A DNA stretch of 64,000 nt from contig OZ005621.1 of assembly GCA_963930655.1 (NCBI GenBank), positions 11,085,001-11,149,000 on the forward strand, written 5' to 3'. Position 1 is the first letter of the stretch. Every line of letters starts with the position of its first letter. The notes under the pieces were generated by a model, which saw only the letters and a list, made by a program, of their open reading frames with translations, was not told the origin of the DNA and did no database searches. The stretch comes from Myrica gale (taxonomy: Eukaryota; Streptophyta; Magnoliopsida; Fagales; Myricaceae). This document shows positions 34,510 through 45,039 of this stretch, piece after piece. Made by a program: the position numbers and the translations under genes.

Positions 34510-36315
34510 ATGGAGAAGAAGAACCCACTCAAAGATGAAGCATTACTGCAACACCCCATCGTGCTTGTCCTTGTTCTGGCCATGGGTTTCGTGATAATGG
34601 ACCCATTTCATATGGGACCAATCGGAGGCCGTGAATTTAGGCCTGTGAAGCACACAATTGCGCCATACAAGCAAGTCATGGAGAATTGGCCCAGAGACAA
34701 CCAAAGCCGCTTAGGACTTGGAAAACTGGAGTTTAAGGATGAAGTCTTCGGCCCTGAATCGTTGGAGTTCGATAATTTGGGGCGTGGCCCTTATGCAGGC
34801 TTAGCCGACGGACGCATTGTTAGATGGATGGGTGAAAATTTTGGGTGGGAGACGTTTGCACTCGTAACAACAAATTGGTTAGTCTCATTAATTACATGAA
34901 AATGGTTTTTATGCTGCTATATCCGACATCTTAGTATATACCAAAATAACTTAGTCCATGTGTCTTACGTTGTAGTACAAGACATTTTTTTTGCTAATCA
35001 CATACGAGATTGGATATTTTTTTAACTTTATGCCCATCCAATCCATTTCGGAGAGAGACATGACTGTCCGAAACTTAAGATAGACCACATTAAACGTGAC
35101 AAAATCTACGTAAGGTTCCAATTAGGATGAAGAATTGATTTGACTATGTTCTAAGTAGTACTTGTTCTATTCATGCATGATAATTTTGGTTGATTATCCT
35201 TAACAAGTGTTGTGTACATCATATGTGAACCTTAAAAGGTCAGAGAAGCTTTGTGCTAAAGGAGTCGACTCAACCACATCCAAGCAATGGAAGCATGAGA
35301 AAAAGTGTGGCCGTCCCCTTGGGTTAAGGTTTCACAAAGAGAGTGGAGATTTGTACATAGCTGATGCTTACTATGGCCTTCTGGTTGTTGGGCCCGAAGG
35401 AGGAATTGCAAGACCTCTAGCTACCCAAGTAAATGGGAAGCCTATACTCTTTGCTAACGACCTTGACATTCATAGAAACGGATCCATCTTCTTTACAGAT
35501 ACAAGCAAAAGATACGACAGAATGTAAGTATACAAGTGCAGATGTGACTGACAAGCTGAACAGTCTTTAATATCCCTAAATTGTTATTGTATCCCGCCTG
35601 GTATCCCTAAAATGGAATTTCCTTTTGCAGGAACCATTTCTTTATATTATTAGAAGGAGAATCCACCGGTAGGCTTCTCAGATATGATCCTCCTACTAAA
35701 ACAACCCACGTTGTATTGGAGGGCTTGGCTTTTCCAAATGGAGTACAAATATCTAGGGACCAAAGCTTTCTCTTGTTCACCGAAACTACCAACTGCAGGT
35801 ACTCATGCCTCTCTCTCTCTCTCTCCTCTTCACCCACTCTTGTTTAATATTTCATTTCTGTGAGGTCTGAAAGGATCCACCAAGTAACTTCATGGCACTG
35901 TTACAGGCTAACGAGATACTGGTTGGAAGGTCCGAAGTCTGGAAAACCGGAACTTGTAGCTGACCTGCCTGGTTTCCCAGACAATGTGAGAATAAACGAG
36001 AAAGGGCAATTCTGGGTTGCAATAGATTGTTGCCGGACTGCTGCACAGGAGGTTTTCACGCATAATCCATGGATAAGAAGCATCTACTTCCGGCTGCCGA
36101 TCCCCATGAGCGTCTTAGCACGGTTGATGGGGACGAGGATGTACACGGTAGTTTCACTTTTCAATGAGAAAGGAGAGATTTTGGAAGTTCTGGAGGATAG
36201 AAAGGGTGTGGTGATGAAGCTAGTGAGTGAAGTTAGAGAGGTAAATGGGAAGCTATGGATTGGCACTGTGGCTCATAACCACATTGCCACCCTACCTTAC
36301 CCCTTAACTAGTTAA
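34510..36315 (+). CDS. Strictosidine synthase-like (SSL/YLS2-type) protein, four exons
   Basis: Exons are 34510-34877, 35239-35523, 35631-35798 and 35907-36315. All introns are GT-AG and the phases agree, giving 409 residues. Near the N-terminus a hydrophobic stretch (IVLVLVLAMGFVIMDPF) is a likely signal anchor for the secretory system. The six-bladed beta-propeller of the family follows, with GRGPYAGLADGRIVRW, CGRPLGLRF, DLYIADAYYGL, FANDLDIHRNGSIFFTDTS, FPNGVQIS, RYWLEGP, LPGFPDNVR and GKLWIGTVAHN. True strictosidine synthase condenses tryptamine with secologanin. The widespread SSL family is not known to do this, and the position matching its catalytic Glu appears to be replaced here, so an alkaloid role is unlikely. 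An in-frame ATG at 34414 would add 32 residues; I chose 34510 because MEKKNP precedes the anchor directly. Confidence 0.9.
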
Positions 36316-37086
36316 ATTAAGGCCTTGATTTCATTTTGTTGGAAGTACTGTGTGTGAAATGCTGTTTGTATTTGTTGTTAGTGTATTAGATGGGTCACTT
36401 GTAACAATACTGGTAAGTTCAATGACTTGAACACTTACATATATATCTTTTTTGACTTGTGATCAATAAGTGGTTCCCAGATTAATGGTCCAAAATGTGG
36501 TACCGTTTTTGTTTATTGGCACTCTAAATATTCCATTGCCTTAGGCAGCTTGGATGGGAGAATTGCAACTTCGAAATCATGGAGTAATTATACAAAGGGA
36601 AAATCAGCTTGGGGATCAACTTGAACTAGCTAGGTTGATCAAAATCCACGTTCCAAATTTGAGATACCGCAGATTGACATACAATCATTACAAGAAAAGT
36701 GAATTTTTTTATTGCAAACAGTTTTGTTCCAAAAAATCAATTTTTTGTCATATAAGCTTTTTAGGACCAAATTTTTTTCAACCCAAAAATATATAGATCG
36801 GTCTTAAAACCCATGGTTGGCTGTCCCCTAGGAAATGAAGAGCATCATGCGCATAAGTATCGTTGTGAGCCCTGGCCATCCTATATTAAGCCGCCTCCAG
36901 TTGCTCAAAGTCTGGCCTCGATAGTAGAGAGGGCGACTCGAAATGCCTCCAACATAGCATGATGGTGCTCCTCAAGCCAAGTAGGTGGTGTCGACTGTAT
37001 TGCCCTAGATGGGCTTTCACTAAAGTTCGCCCTGACCTGTCCAGGCTTCCCTACCTCTCATCCTTGCTACTACTATGCCTTGAAAA
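36316..37086. other. SSL 3' region and old repeat sequence
   Basis: The first 250 bases are the likely 3' UTR of the SSL gene. From about 36840 the sequence becomes richer in GC. On the minus strand it gives a Glu/Ala-rich phrase (WLEEHHHAMLEAFRVALSTI), reminiscent of a retroelement gag coiled coil but too short to assign. No gene is present. Confidence 0.4.
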
Positions 37087-37091
37087 GATGT

Positions 37092-37265
37092 TGTTAGAAA
37101 TAAAAGAATTTAACTTTAGATAAATTAGACACCCAATGGAAAAACTCAATTGGATTTGTTTACATCTCATTTATGAATTTAAAAGTTACAAGGGGTGACT
37201 TATTTATAAGCCAAAATTCTCCAATACCTCACATTGCTAGCAATGTGGACTACCACATTTCAACA
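37092..37265 (-). repeat. TRIM LTR, left copy
   Basis: Starts TGTTAGAAATAAAAGAATTT and ends CACATTTCAACA, with a palindromic CACATTGCTAGCAATGTG near the right end. Flanked on the left by GATGT. Confidence 0.92.
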
Positions 37266-37352
37266 CTCCCCCGCAAACTCAAGGTGGACAAACCGACAAA
37301 CCTTAAGTTTGGAGTTACAAAAAAAAATAATTACAAGAAATAATTACAAAGA

Positions 37353-37557
37353 TTGCCGGTACTAAGCCGGGAAGTCGCCGGTACTGCGCCAGGAGAATGC
37401 CGGTACTATGCCGGAAGGTTGCCGGTACTGAGCCGAAAAATTTTGCCGGTACTAAGCCAGGAAAAAGCCGGTACTGAGCCGAGAAAGTTGCCGGTACTGA
37501 GCCGGAAAATTGTCGGTACTAAGCCGGATGTTCGCCAGGAGGTAACCGGACTAAGCC
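37353..37557. repeat. Minisatellite in TRIM internal region 1 (about 8 units)
   Basis: Units of about 21-24 bases have the core GCCGGTACTGAGCCGG, often followed by GAGGTT, GAAGTC or AAAAGTT. The core is itself near-palindromic (CCGG..CCGG). Together with the primer-binding site and the polypurine tract the array makes up nearly the whole internal region. Confidence 0.88.
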
Positions 37558-37578
37558 GAAAACCTTGCTCTGATACCA

Positions 37579-37755
37579 TGTTAGAAATAAAAAAAATTAC
37601 TTTAGATAAATGAGACACCCAATGGAAAAACCCAATTGGATTTGTTTACATCTCATTGATGAAAATGAAGTTACAAAGGGAGGCTTATATTTATAAGCCT
37701 AAACACACACACACCCCACATTGCTAAGCAATGTGGGACTACTCATATTTCAACA
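37579..37755 (-). repeat. TRIM LTR, middle copy
   Basis: 177 bp with the same ends as the other two. It is shared between both internal regions. Preceded on the plus strand by CTCTGATACCA, the inverted primer-binding site. Confidence 0.92.
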
Positions 37756-37856
37756 CTCCCTCGCAAACTCAAGGTGGACAAACCGACAAACCTTGAGTTT
37801 GGAGTTACAAAATAATTACAGAAAAAAAAATGATTACAGAAAAATAATTACAAATA

Positions 37857-38089
37857 TTGCCGGTACTAAGCCGGGAAGTCGCCAGTACTGCGCCGGGAGG
37901 ATGCCGGTACTGAGCCGGAAAAGTTGCCGGTACTGAGCCGGGAGGATGCCGGTACTGAGCCGGGAGGTTGCCGGTACTAAGCAGGGAGAAAGCCGGTACT
38001 GAGCCGGAAAAGTTACCGGTACTGAGCCGGGAATTGCCGGTACTAAGCCGGGAGAAAGCTGGTACTGAGCCGGATGGTCGCTAGGAGGT
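37857..38089. repeat. Minisatellite in TRIM internal region 2 (about 10 units)
   Basis: Same GCCGGTACTGAGCCGG core as the first internal region, with about ten units instead of eight. The unit order is not identical between regions, so copy number changed independently or during array formation. Confidence 0.88.
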
Positions 38090-38124
38090 AACCGGACTAA
38101 GCCGAAAACCTTCCTCTGATACCA

Positions 38125-38299
38125 TGTTAGAAATAAAAAAATTTAACTTTAGATAAATGAGACACCCAATGGAAAAACCCAATTAGATTTGTTTACATCT
38201 CATTTATGAATTTAAAAGTTACAAGGGGTGACTTATTTATAAGCCAAAATTCTCCAATACCCCACATTGCTAGCAATGTGGGACTACCACATTTCAACA
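38125..38299 (-). repeat. TRIM LTR, right copy
   Basis: 175 bp, ending ATTTCAACA directly before the right-hand GATGT target duplication. Its sequence is closer to the left copy than to the middle one; for example both share AGTTACAAGGGGTGACTTAT. Confidence 0.9.
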
Positions 38300-38504
38300 G
38301 ATGTCGTGGCCCTGCATGTCTAAAACTACATCGGACCATTACCCTGTTGATGGAAAATAGCTGCCTCAACCTAGGCTCGTTAGGCAAGACGAGAACACAT
38401 ACAAGGGGAGGTTCACTGATATCAGTGGTGCAATCATCAACATTGTACTCGCCCAGTGAACTATGCAACTTAAATTCAGTTGGCTGCCATTTTGGATTTT
38501 CTAG

Positions 38505-39000
38505 CATAGACCCGCAGAAATGAGATCCTGAACCTGTAGTAAACTGTTCCAAAACCAAGACTTGCTACTAGTAGAAGGGGTGTGCAACAAATCATAATTC
38601 TTGCAATACTTTGTCGAAACCGATTCCTTGTCAATTAAGAATTTCCATCCTAATTTAGCTAGCATAGATAAATTCAGTTCCTCCATAAGCTGTAACCCAA
38701 CGCCTCCCAATTCCTTAGGAGTACAAATAGCATGCCGCGCCTTGGGATGAAAGTGTCGCTGCTGGTCATAAAGTAAGAGGGGAGGGCAGATGCGACGACA
38801 TGGATAAGCATTGTACGTCCCGCTTGCGATAAAGCTTTTGTTTTCCAACCAGTCACTTTACGCCTCACTTTATCTTGAAGTTCTTGACAAGAAATTTTTT
38901 TTAAGCGAGGAATGCAAAGTGGAAAGCCAAGATACTTTCACCCGGGGTTTTTGATGAAGGCACATAAGAGTTGAAAGGGAATCCTTTTGCTGCCTGAGTC
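38505..39000 (-). pseudogene. LINE reverse transcriptase C-terminal remnant, inverted
   Basis: Read on the minus strand from about 38980 to 38505, this shows the end of a plant L1-like reverse transcriptase. Recognisable phrases are LGFPLCIPRLKK, RRKVTGWKTKALSQAGRT, LIHVVASALPSYFM, CTPKELGGVGL and LSMLAKLGWKFL. Frameshifts break it into overlapping frames. It stops at a phrase (SLLQVQDLISAGLC) that in relatives lies just before the zinc-binding domain. That domain is found on the opposite strand from 40044, so the two pieces probably come from one element with an inverted 5' part. Confidence 0.75.
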
Positions 39001-39004
39001 ATAT

Positions 39005-40043
39005 TGCCCTGAAATGTAGATAGGATTTATAGTGCAATCTAGTTTAGACCCTAATAACACTTAGGTGGAAAATATGTGTTTTCCCTCTAATTAACAAATC
39101 AATAACAATTTTAAAACATGTTCTAAAATTGTTCAGCCTAGATATACATAATAATCAACTCAGTCAACAAATAGGCAGCGGAAAATTAAATAAACTTCAA
39201 ACACACAAAGAGACAAGAATTTTGGTGACGAAGTGGAAAACCTTCGAAATACCATTCAAAGGAAAAACCACTCCGGGCTAGCAGCCACCTAGAATCCACT
39301 AAGAAGAAAACCTTACAAACAGTGATTCAGACACGGGCAACCCCTGTTGCTTGACTCTGACAACCCTGATGTAATAATCTAAGCCTCCCTGCTTAGACTC
39401 GCTCCAAGCGGCATTCCCCTCAAACCTTTGAGGATCTTCTTATGGATTCTTCACCGAACACTCTTGTTCTTCAGCACGCCTTCAACACCATGAAGGTTAC
39501 AAAAATATTTGATCAAAGAATAGAGAAAACTCGTCAATCTTAAAGCACAACTCTTCTAGGAGTTTTCTCTCAAGGAAGGAGGCACAAATCTACTCAATGG
39601 AAGCCTCAATCAGGTTTAGGACGACCTCCCACGAAACCTAGTAGGTTTTCCCTTGGTTTCACAAGGAAAGTCCAAAATTTGAGTAATTTTGGAAATTCGC
39701 CGGAAGTTGCTCGAGCGCCGGTCGAGCGCTGGTCAAACGCTTATGTTTCTCTCTGAAATTTGTACTGAGCGCTCGAACGCTTGTCTAACGCTGGTCTAAC
39801 GCTGTGACTCTGTCTGCATTTTTTCAATGGTCGCTCGAGCGCTTGTCTAACACTGGTTGAACGTGATGGCTTTGTATGAATTTTTCCAAGGCCGCTCGAG
39901 CTCCTGTTGAACGTGATGAAGATTTTGGACAAAACATCAACTCTAACTCTTGAACAAATGTGGGGACCAAAATTACAACTCAATCAAGACATATTTTGAC
40001 ACGGAATTTTGCCAATACAAAAATGCGCTAACATATTCCAACA
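39005..40043 (-). mobile_element. LTR-like segment with CGCTCGAGCG words (probable solo Copia LTR)
   Basis: On the minus strand it starts TGTTGGAATATGTTAGCGC at 40043, a common start for Sirevirus-type LTRs. It contains phrases usual for such LTRs (AGTGGAAAACCTTCG on plus, near 39231). A cluster of CGCTCGAGCG, GCGCTCGAACGC and TCTAACGCTGG words lies at 39708-39905. The left end is near 39005, but I found no matching target duplication. There is no coding region. It sits exactly between the two oppositely oriented LINE pieces. Confidence 0.55.
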
Positions 40044-41118
40044 CTTAAACCTGGAGCATTGGTTGACCAGCGCACCAATGTTGTAAAGTACTTGATGAGT
40101 CCCCATGTTATGGTCTGGAATCAGAATCTTATTCGCAACATTTTTGATAGACAATCGGCTGATACTATCCTTGAAATTAGACTCCCACATTTAGCAGGTA
40201 CTGATCACCCTATGTGGCTAAAGGACCCAAATGGCATCCTTTCGGTGAAATATTCTTACAAGTTTTTAGTGCACTCTCGGATTGCTTCAACTAGCAGCCT
40301 ATCTTCGGGTGAATGTAAATTTCTATGGAAAATGAAGATCCAACATAGGTTCAAATTGATGCTTTGGAAAGTTGCAGCTGATGCATTACCACTCAGAGGT
40401 AGGTTTCGAGTGGATAATGGTGATTTGAATGGAGGATGGTTATGTCATGTGTGTGGTCTTGAACATAAACTTGCCACCCACCTATTCCTTAATTGTTCTG
40501 GTGGTGAATTTCTCTGGCGAGTGGGTCATTGGCCTCTCATTACTGATGATTTTATCTATCAGCCCATCCCGGATTGGATTAAATTTATCCTCAATCGAAA
40601 AAATTTACCGCGAAGCTTCAAGAACCAATGGCATGATATGATGGTAGCCACTACCATTCACCTAGATGTCATCTGGTATGCTCGAAATCAGGTATCTCAT
40701 GGTAAAGGACTTCCAGTCCCGATCAAATGGTGGGTTATTTGGTGAGGCGATATGAGACCCATCAAATGGCTTGGAATTCTCTCTTGAGGGAGCCTGAGGA
40801 CATTTGGAAGCCCCCAATCCGGAGACTTTGAAGATTAATTATGACGTTGCAGTTGCTAAGGGAAATTTATTTTTGGCTACCATTTGCAATAATAGCTTGG
40901 GTACCATTGTTCTCGCGCGCACTTGCAAGGTTGAAGGTTGGAGTCCCATTAAAGGTGAAGCAAGGGTTGCGAGATTAGCTTGTCACATAGCCAGCGAGGT
41001 TGGTAATCTGTTGATCAACATTAAGGGAGATTGTTTGAACTTGGTCATCCAAGTGAAAGATACCGTAGCTAGCTAGATTGGGGTATTGTGGGCGAAGTTA
41101 CTACTATTAGGTGACTAT
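40044..41118 (+). pseudogene. LINE zinc-binding and RNase H domain remnant
   Basis: The plus-strand frame (40059-40745) encodes the reverse-transcriptase zinc-binding domain of plant LINEs. Phrases include WNQNLIRNIFD, HPMWLKDPNGILSVKYSYKF, LWKMKIQHRFKLMLWK, CHVCGLEHKLATHLFLNC and LWRVGHWPL. After a break, 40804-41076 encodes an RNase H-like domain (LKINYDVAVAKGN, IKGEARVARLACHIA, IKGDCLNLVIQV). In the RNase H part an expected acidic residue is kept in NYD. The 3' end is cut off by the Copia LTR that begins at 41119. Confidence 0.8.
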
Positions 41119-44100
41119 TGTTGAAAGTTAAACTTGATTTGGGCCCAAGATGTGCTCAAACATAGTCTTGGCCCAATAGAGCATGAAGATCTTCTAGAGA
41201 GTTCCACAAATCTCTAGAGGAAAGGAAGATAAATAGTATTTTATCTATAGAGCTATAGATAAAGGGAGAGCAATCACTTCTCTAGAGAGTTCTATAAATC
41301 TCTAGAGTATGAGGGGTCAATAACTCTCTAGAAAGTTCTAAGAAAATATCTTAGAGATGAGTAGAAATGTTTAGATATTTTAGATGAAATGTGTAAGCTT
41401 ATATAAAGAGATGTAGCCCCACCATTTTGAAGAAGTTCAAGTCAAGTTAAGTCAATACAAGCCAAAAGGCCAAGTTTGAGAAATTGAAGTGTGTTCTTCC
41501 ATATCCCTCCCCATTACCTCTTCCATAAATTTGCTCTACCTTAAAGTCTTACTCCTTTTGTGTTGTAAACTCCTCTTCCAACAACCTAGTATCAGAGCCT
41601 AGGTTGTAGTGAGAAGCTGACAAGCGGAATGATTCCCTTCCAGGTCCCTCAACTCACTAAAGAAAACTATGACAATTGGAGCATTAGAATGAAGGTGTTG
41701 CTCGGCTCACAAGATGGTTGGGAGATCATGGAAAAAGGCTACAAGGAGCCACAAGATGAGGCCACTCTATCCCAAGCTCAAAGGGATAGTATGAAAGACG
41801 TGAGAAAGAAAGACAAGAAGACGCTCACTCTCATCTATCAAGCCTTGGATGAGAGTATGTTCGAGAAGGTGGCAAGTGCAACAACAAGGAAGTGTGTGAG
41901 ATCTTGCAAAACTCTCACAAAAGAGTTAAAAAGGTGAAGAAAGTTCGACTCCAAACACTTCGAAGTGAGTTCGAATCTTTGCATATGAAAGAATCAAAAT
42001 CAATTTCTGATTACTTTTCTCTGAGTATTGGCTATTGTGAATCAACTAAGGCAAAATGGTGAAAATTTGAATGATACTCGAGTAGTTGAGAAGATATTGC
42101 GGTCTTTAGATTCGAAATTTGATTATATTGTGGTAGCTATTGAAGAATCTAAAGATCTAGACACTATGATTGTTGATCAATTGATGGGTTCACTATAACC
42201 CCATGAAGAAATATTAAAGAAAAGGTAAAAGAAGAGCATTTAGATATAGCTCTTCAGATGAAACTCACCTTGAATGAGAAAGAAAAAGCTTTGGCAATGA
42301 AAAAAGCCAAAGAAGAAGAGGGCGTGGCCAAGGTCGTGGAAGAGGTGCATTCAAGAAGGAAGAGTATAATCAAAGTTCATATTCTCCAAGAGGTCGGGGA
42401 AAAGGAAACAATTCAAGGCAAAATGGAAGACAAAGGTACGATAAATCTAAAGTTAAATGTTTTAATTGTCAAAAGCTTGGTCATTGAGTGCAGGAGTAAT
42501 ATTAACAATGTAGAGGAGAGATCTAATTATGCTAGTAGAGAAAATGAGGAGCAACCAACTTTATTGTTGGCATATAAAAGAGCAGAAAGTGGAGACAAGA
42601 GCACATGGTACTTGGATACTGGAGCGAGCAACCATATGTACGGGAAGTGAGATATGTTCGTGGAGCTAAATGAGTCGGTGAAAGGAAATATTAATTTTGG
42701 AGATGATTCCAAAGTTCCCGTGAAAGGACAAGGTAAAACCTTGATCCGCTCTAAAAATGGAAATCATGAATTTTTTTCGAATGTTTATTATGTGCCCAAT
42801 ATAAAGACCAACATTTTGAGTTTGGGCCAACTCTTAGAGAAAGGTTATGATATTCATCTAAAAGATCATAGTCTTTCGATAAGAGATCAAATGAAAAATT
42901 TGATTTCCAAAGTGCCAATGACAAGCAACATAATGTTTGCATTAAACATTCATAATGATGTTGCTAAATGCTTGAAGGCATGTTTTAAAGATTTATCTTG
43001 GCTTTGACACTTGAGATTTGAACATCTTATTTTTGGTGGCTTAAAATTATTGAGCAAGAAGAAAATGGTGAAAGGATTGCTCAAAATTAATCATACGGAT
43101 CAATTATATGAATGATGCTTACTTGGAAAGCATTCTCGAAAAAGTTTTTCAAATGAAGCAACCACAAGAGCTAAAGAGCCGCTGCAGCTTATCCATATTG
43201 ATGTGTGTGGGCTAATCAACCCAAGCTCTTTTGGAAAGAACAATTATTTTGTTCTTTTCATTGATGACTTTAGTAGAAAGAGTTGGGTTTATTTTCTGAA
43301 ACAAAAATAAGGTGTTTGGGGCTTTTTTTGAAATTTAAGGCCCTTGTTGAAAAAGAAAGTGACTATAGCATAAAAGTCGTGAGATCTGATAGAGGTGGAG
43401 AATTTACCTCAAAAGAATTTGAAATATATTGTGAAGAAAATGGGATCTGTCGTCTACTGACGGTACCATACTCACCGCAACAAAATGATGTTGCTGAAAG
43501 GAAGAACATATTCATTCTTGATATGGCCCGCAACATGTTTAAAAGCAAAAATATGCCCAAGGAATTTTGGGCTGAAGCTGTTGATTGTGCAGTATATTTA
43601 GCTAATTGATGTCATACTAGAAGTGTGCGGAACAAGACACCGCAAGAAGCATGAAGTGGGAGAAAGCCAAACATCTCCCATTTACGAGTGTTTGGGAGCA
43701 TTGCATATGCTCATGTTCAGTTTCATAGATATCTAAGCTGGATGATAGAAGTGAAACACATGTCTTCATCGGGTATGATCATCGCTCCAAAGGTTATAAG
43801 CTATATAATCCTAGCAAGGGAAAGATCATCTCAAGCAGAGATGTCGAGTTCGACGAAGAAGGAGCATGGAATTGGGGCCTCCATGCGGAAGACTATGATT
43901 TATTCCCTTTATTCGAAGAAGAAGCAGAAAAGCATGAAGAGCAATACGAGCCCATTAGTCCATCTTCATCTCCTGCATCATCTTCTCAAGGAGATCCATC
44001 ACCATCATCTTCTCTCGGAGAAAGCTTAAGAGAAAGGATGCTAAAAGTGAGGAGCTTGCAAGAAATCTACGAAGTAACAGAAAATCAAAATGACCTCACT

Positions 44101-44253
44101 CTTTTTTGTCTTTTTACTGGTTGTGAACCAATAGGCTTCGAGGAAGCAGTTCAAAGTAAGAGATGGAGAAAAGCCATGAATGAAGAAATCAAGGCCATTG
44201 AGAAGAATAATACGTGGGAGCTTACAACACTTCCTAAACTATGCACCTTGTAG
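41119..44253 (+). mobile_element. Truncated Copia (TNT1/Tork-like) retrotransposon
   Basis: A 465-bp LTR (41119-41583) starts TGTTGAAAGTTAAAC, ends CTTCCAACA and has a TATA-like TTATATAAAG near 41399. It is followed by TAGTATCAGAGCC, a primer-binding site with one or two changes. Gag, zinc-knuckle-region, protease and integrase traces follow and stop just inside the reverse transcriptase. There is no 3' LTR, so the right part is deleted. It interrupts the LINE RNase H region. Confidence 0.8.
41629..44253 (+). pseudogene. Copia gag, protease, integrase and start of reverse transcriptase (broken)
   Basis: The gag begins at 41629 (VPQLTKENYDNWSIRMKVLL). A lysine-rich region with a damaged zinc-knuckle area covers 42258-42500. 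The protease motif is intact locally (TWYLDTGASNHM near 42605). The pre-integrase region follows to about 43130. Integrase pieces show IDVCG and [12 protein letters not shown] near 43197-43300, [11 protein letters not shown] at 43380 and [19 protein letters not shown] near 43451, so DDE-type residues are still visible. The last recognisable piece, WRKAMNEEIKAIEKNNTWEL at about 44165-44224, is the reverse-transcriptase start. Multiple frameshifts and stops make it inactive. Confidence 0.8.
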
Positions 44254-45039
44254 TGTGATGCCATAAGTACATATCATAGACAAAAAATTTAGGTGCATCA
44301 TTTGCCAAAAATTAGACATGTCTTGTTGGTTGACTGCTGACAAGGCGAGGTAATATTGTTCCCTCTTCGTCAAGATCTAGAAGAACTTCTTGTTAGGCAC
44401 CTGTTGAGCAGGCTACACCAACGGATAGGCTTCCTATGGCTTCTCCATTCCTAAAATTGTGGCAATGAGGTTTACGAAAAACGTCACCTGGACTCCCCAA
44501 AAACCAACATCCCACGTGTCATCATTAGTATCCACATCGAGTAGCATGGTGCAGAAGTCATAAAGTAACTAACTGTATGCATGGACCGTTCAAGCAAGTT
44601 GTCGAGTCCAACCCTAGCGGGTGATTAGGACTTGCTAAATAGTGCAGTCCTTGAAGTGGTAATCCCAAAAGTCTTACAAGACAACCGAGTGCTCCACCAT
44701 CACCGCACGAGTACCAATCTGACTACTTCAACCGTCCAAGCTCATAAGGGGACTTTTGGGGTCTACGAAGAGGAAACTTTAGCATTCTTCGATATTTTTT
44801 TCTACATTAGGGGAAAAACGTTAGAGTTGTATCAAACATAACATTTATCGTTTGAACAACATATATGAGGGTATTCAATGGATCAAATTCAACGTTCAAA
44901 TGGATGGCATGAAATGAGGAGTTTTACCATACCATCCAAACGTTTATTATTTCTGACAGCTTTGTAACATAAGTGAGACCATTTGGACATATAGACCCGA
45001 AGCGTTTTGGACAATTGACATGAGGTTATTTTATTCAAA
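44254..45039. other. Unassigned sequence between two Copia remnants
   Basis: No family is recognised. It includes short TCCAAACG/TTTGGACA-like words near 44930-45015 that recall the GTCCGGAC field, but the density is low. It may be a fragment of another element. Confidence 0.35.

Larger units (their letters stand above)
37092..38299 (-). mobile_element. TRIM tandem array: three LTRs and two internal regions
   Basis: Three LTRs of 174-177 bp (37092-37265, 37579-37755, 38125-38299) begin TGTTAGAAATAAAA and end ATTTCAACA on the plus strand. They flank two internal regions (37266-37578 and 37756-38124). On the minus strand each internal region begins with TGGTATCAGAG, the initiator-tRNA primer-binding site, and ends with the polypurine GCGGGGGAG (GCGAGGGAG in the other copy) just before an LTR. 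The whole array has one perfect target duplication GATGT (37087-37091 and 38300-38304). There is no coding capacity. LTR length and structure fit terminal-repeat retrotransposons in miniature, and the order LTR-int-LTR-int-LTR indicates unequal or inter-element recombination. Confidence 0.92.

Noticed and set aside
34510-36315. Calling the SSL gene a true strictosidine synthase of alkaloid biosynthesis
   Set aside because: The family is universal in plants, and the position of the catalytic glutamate does not appear conserved. No other alkaloid genes are nearby.
36840-37086. Gag-like minus-strand coding remnant
   Set aside because: Only one short Glu/Ala-rich phrase supports it; too little to assign.
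37353-38089. CRISPR-like repeat array
   Set aside because: Units are directly adjacent with no unique spacers, and the array lies inside a retroelement of a plant genome.
37092-38299. Reading the TRIM as a Cassandra element
   Set aside because: The LTRs start TGTTAGAAAT or TGTTGAAATG rather than TGTAACA, and I see no 5S-rRNA-like A box and C box inside.
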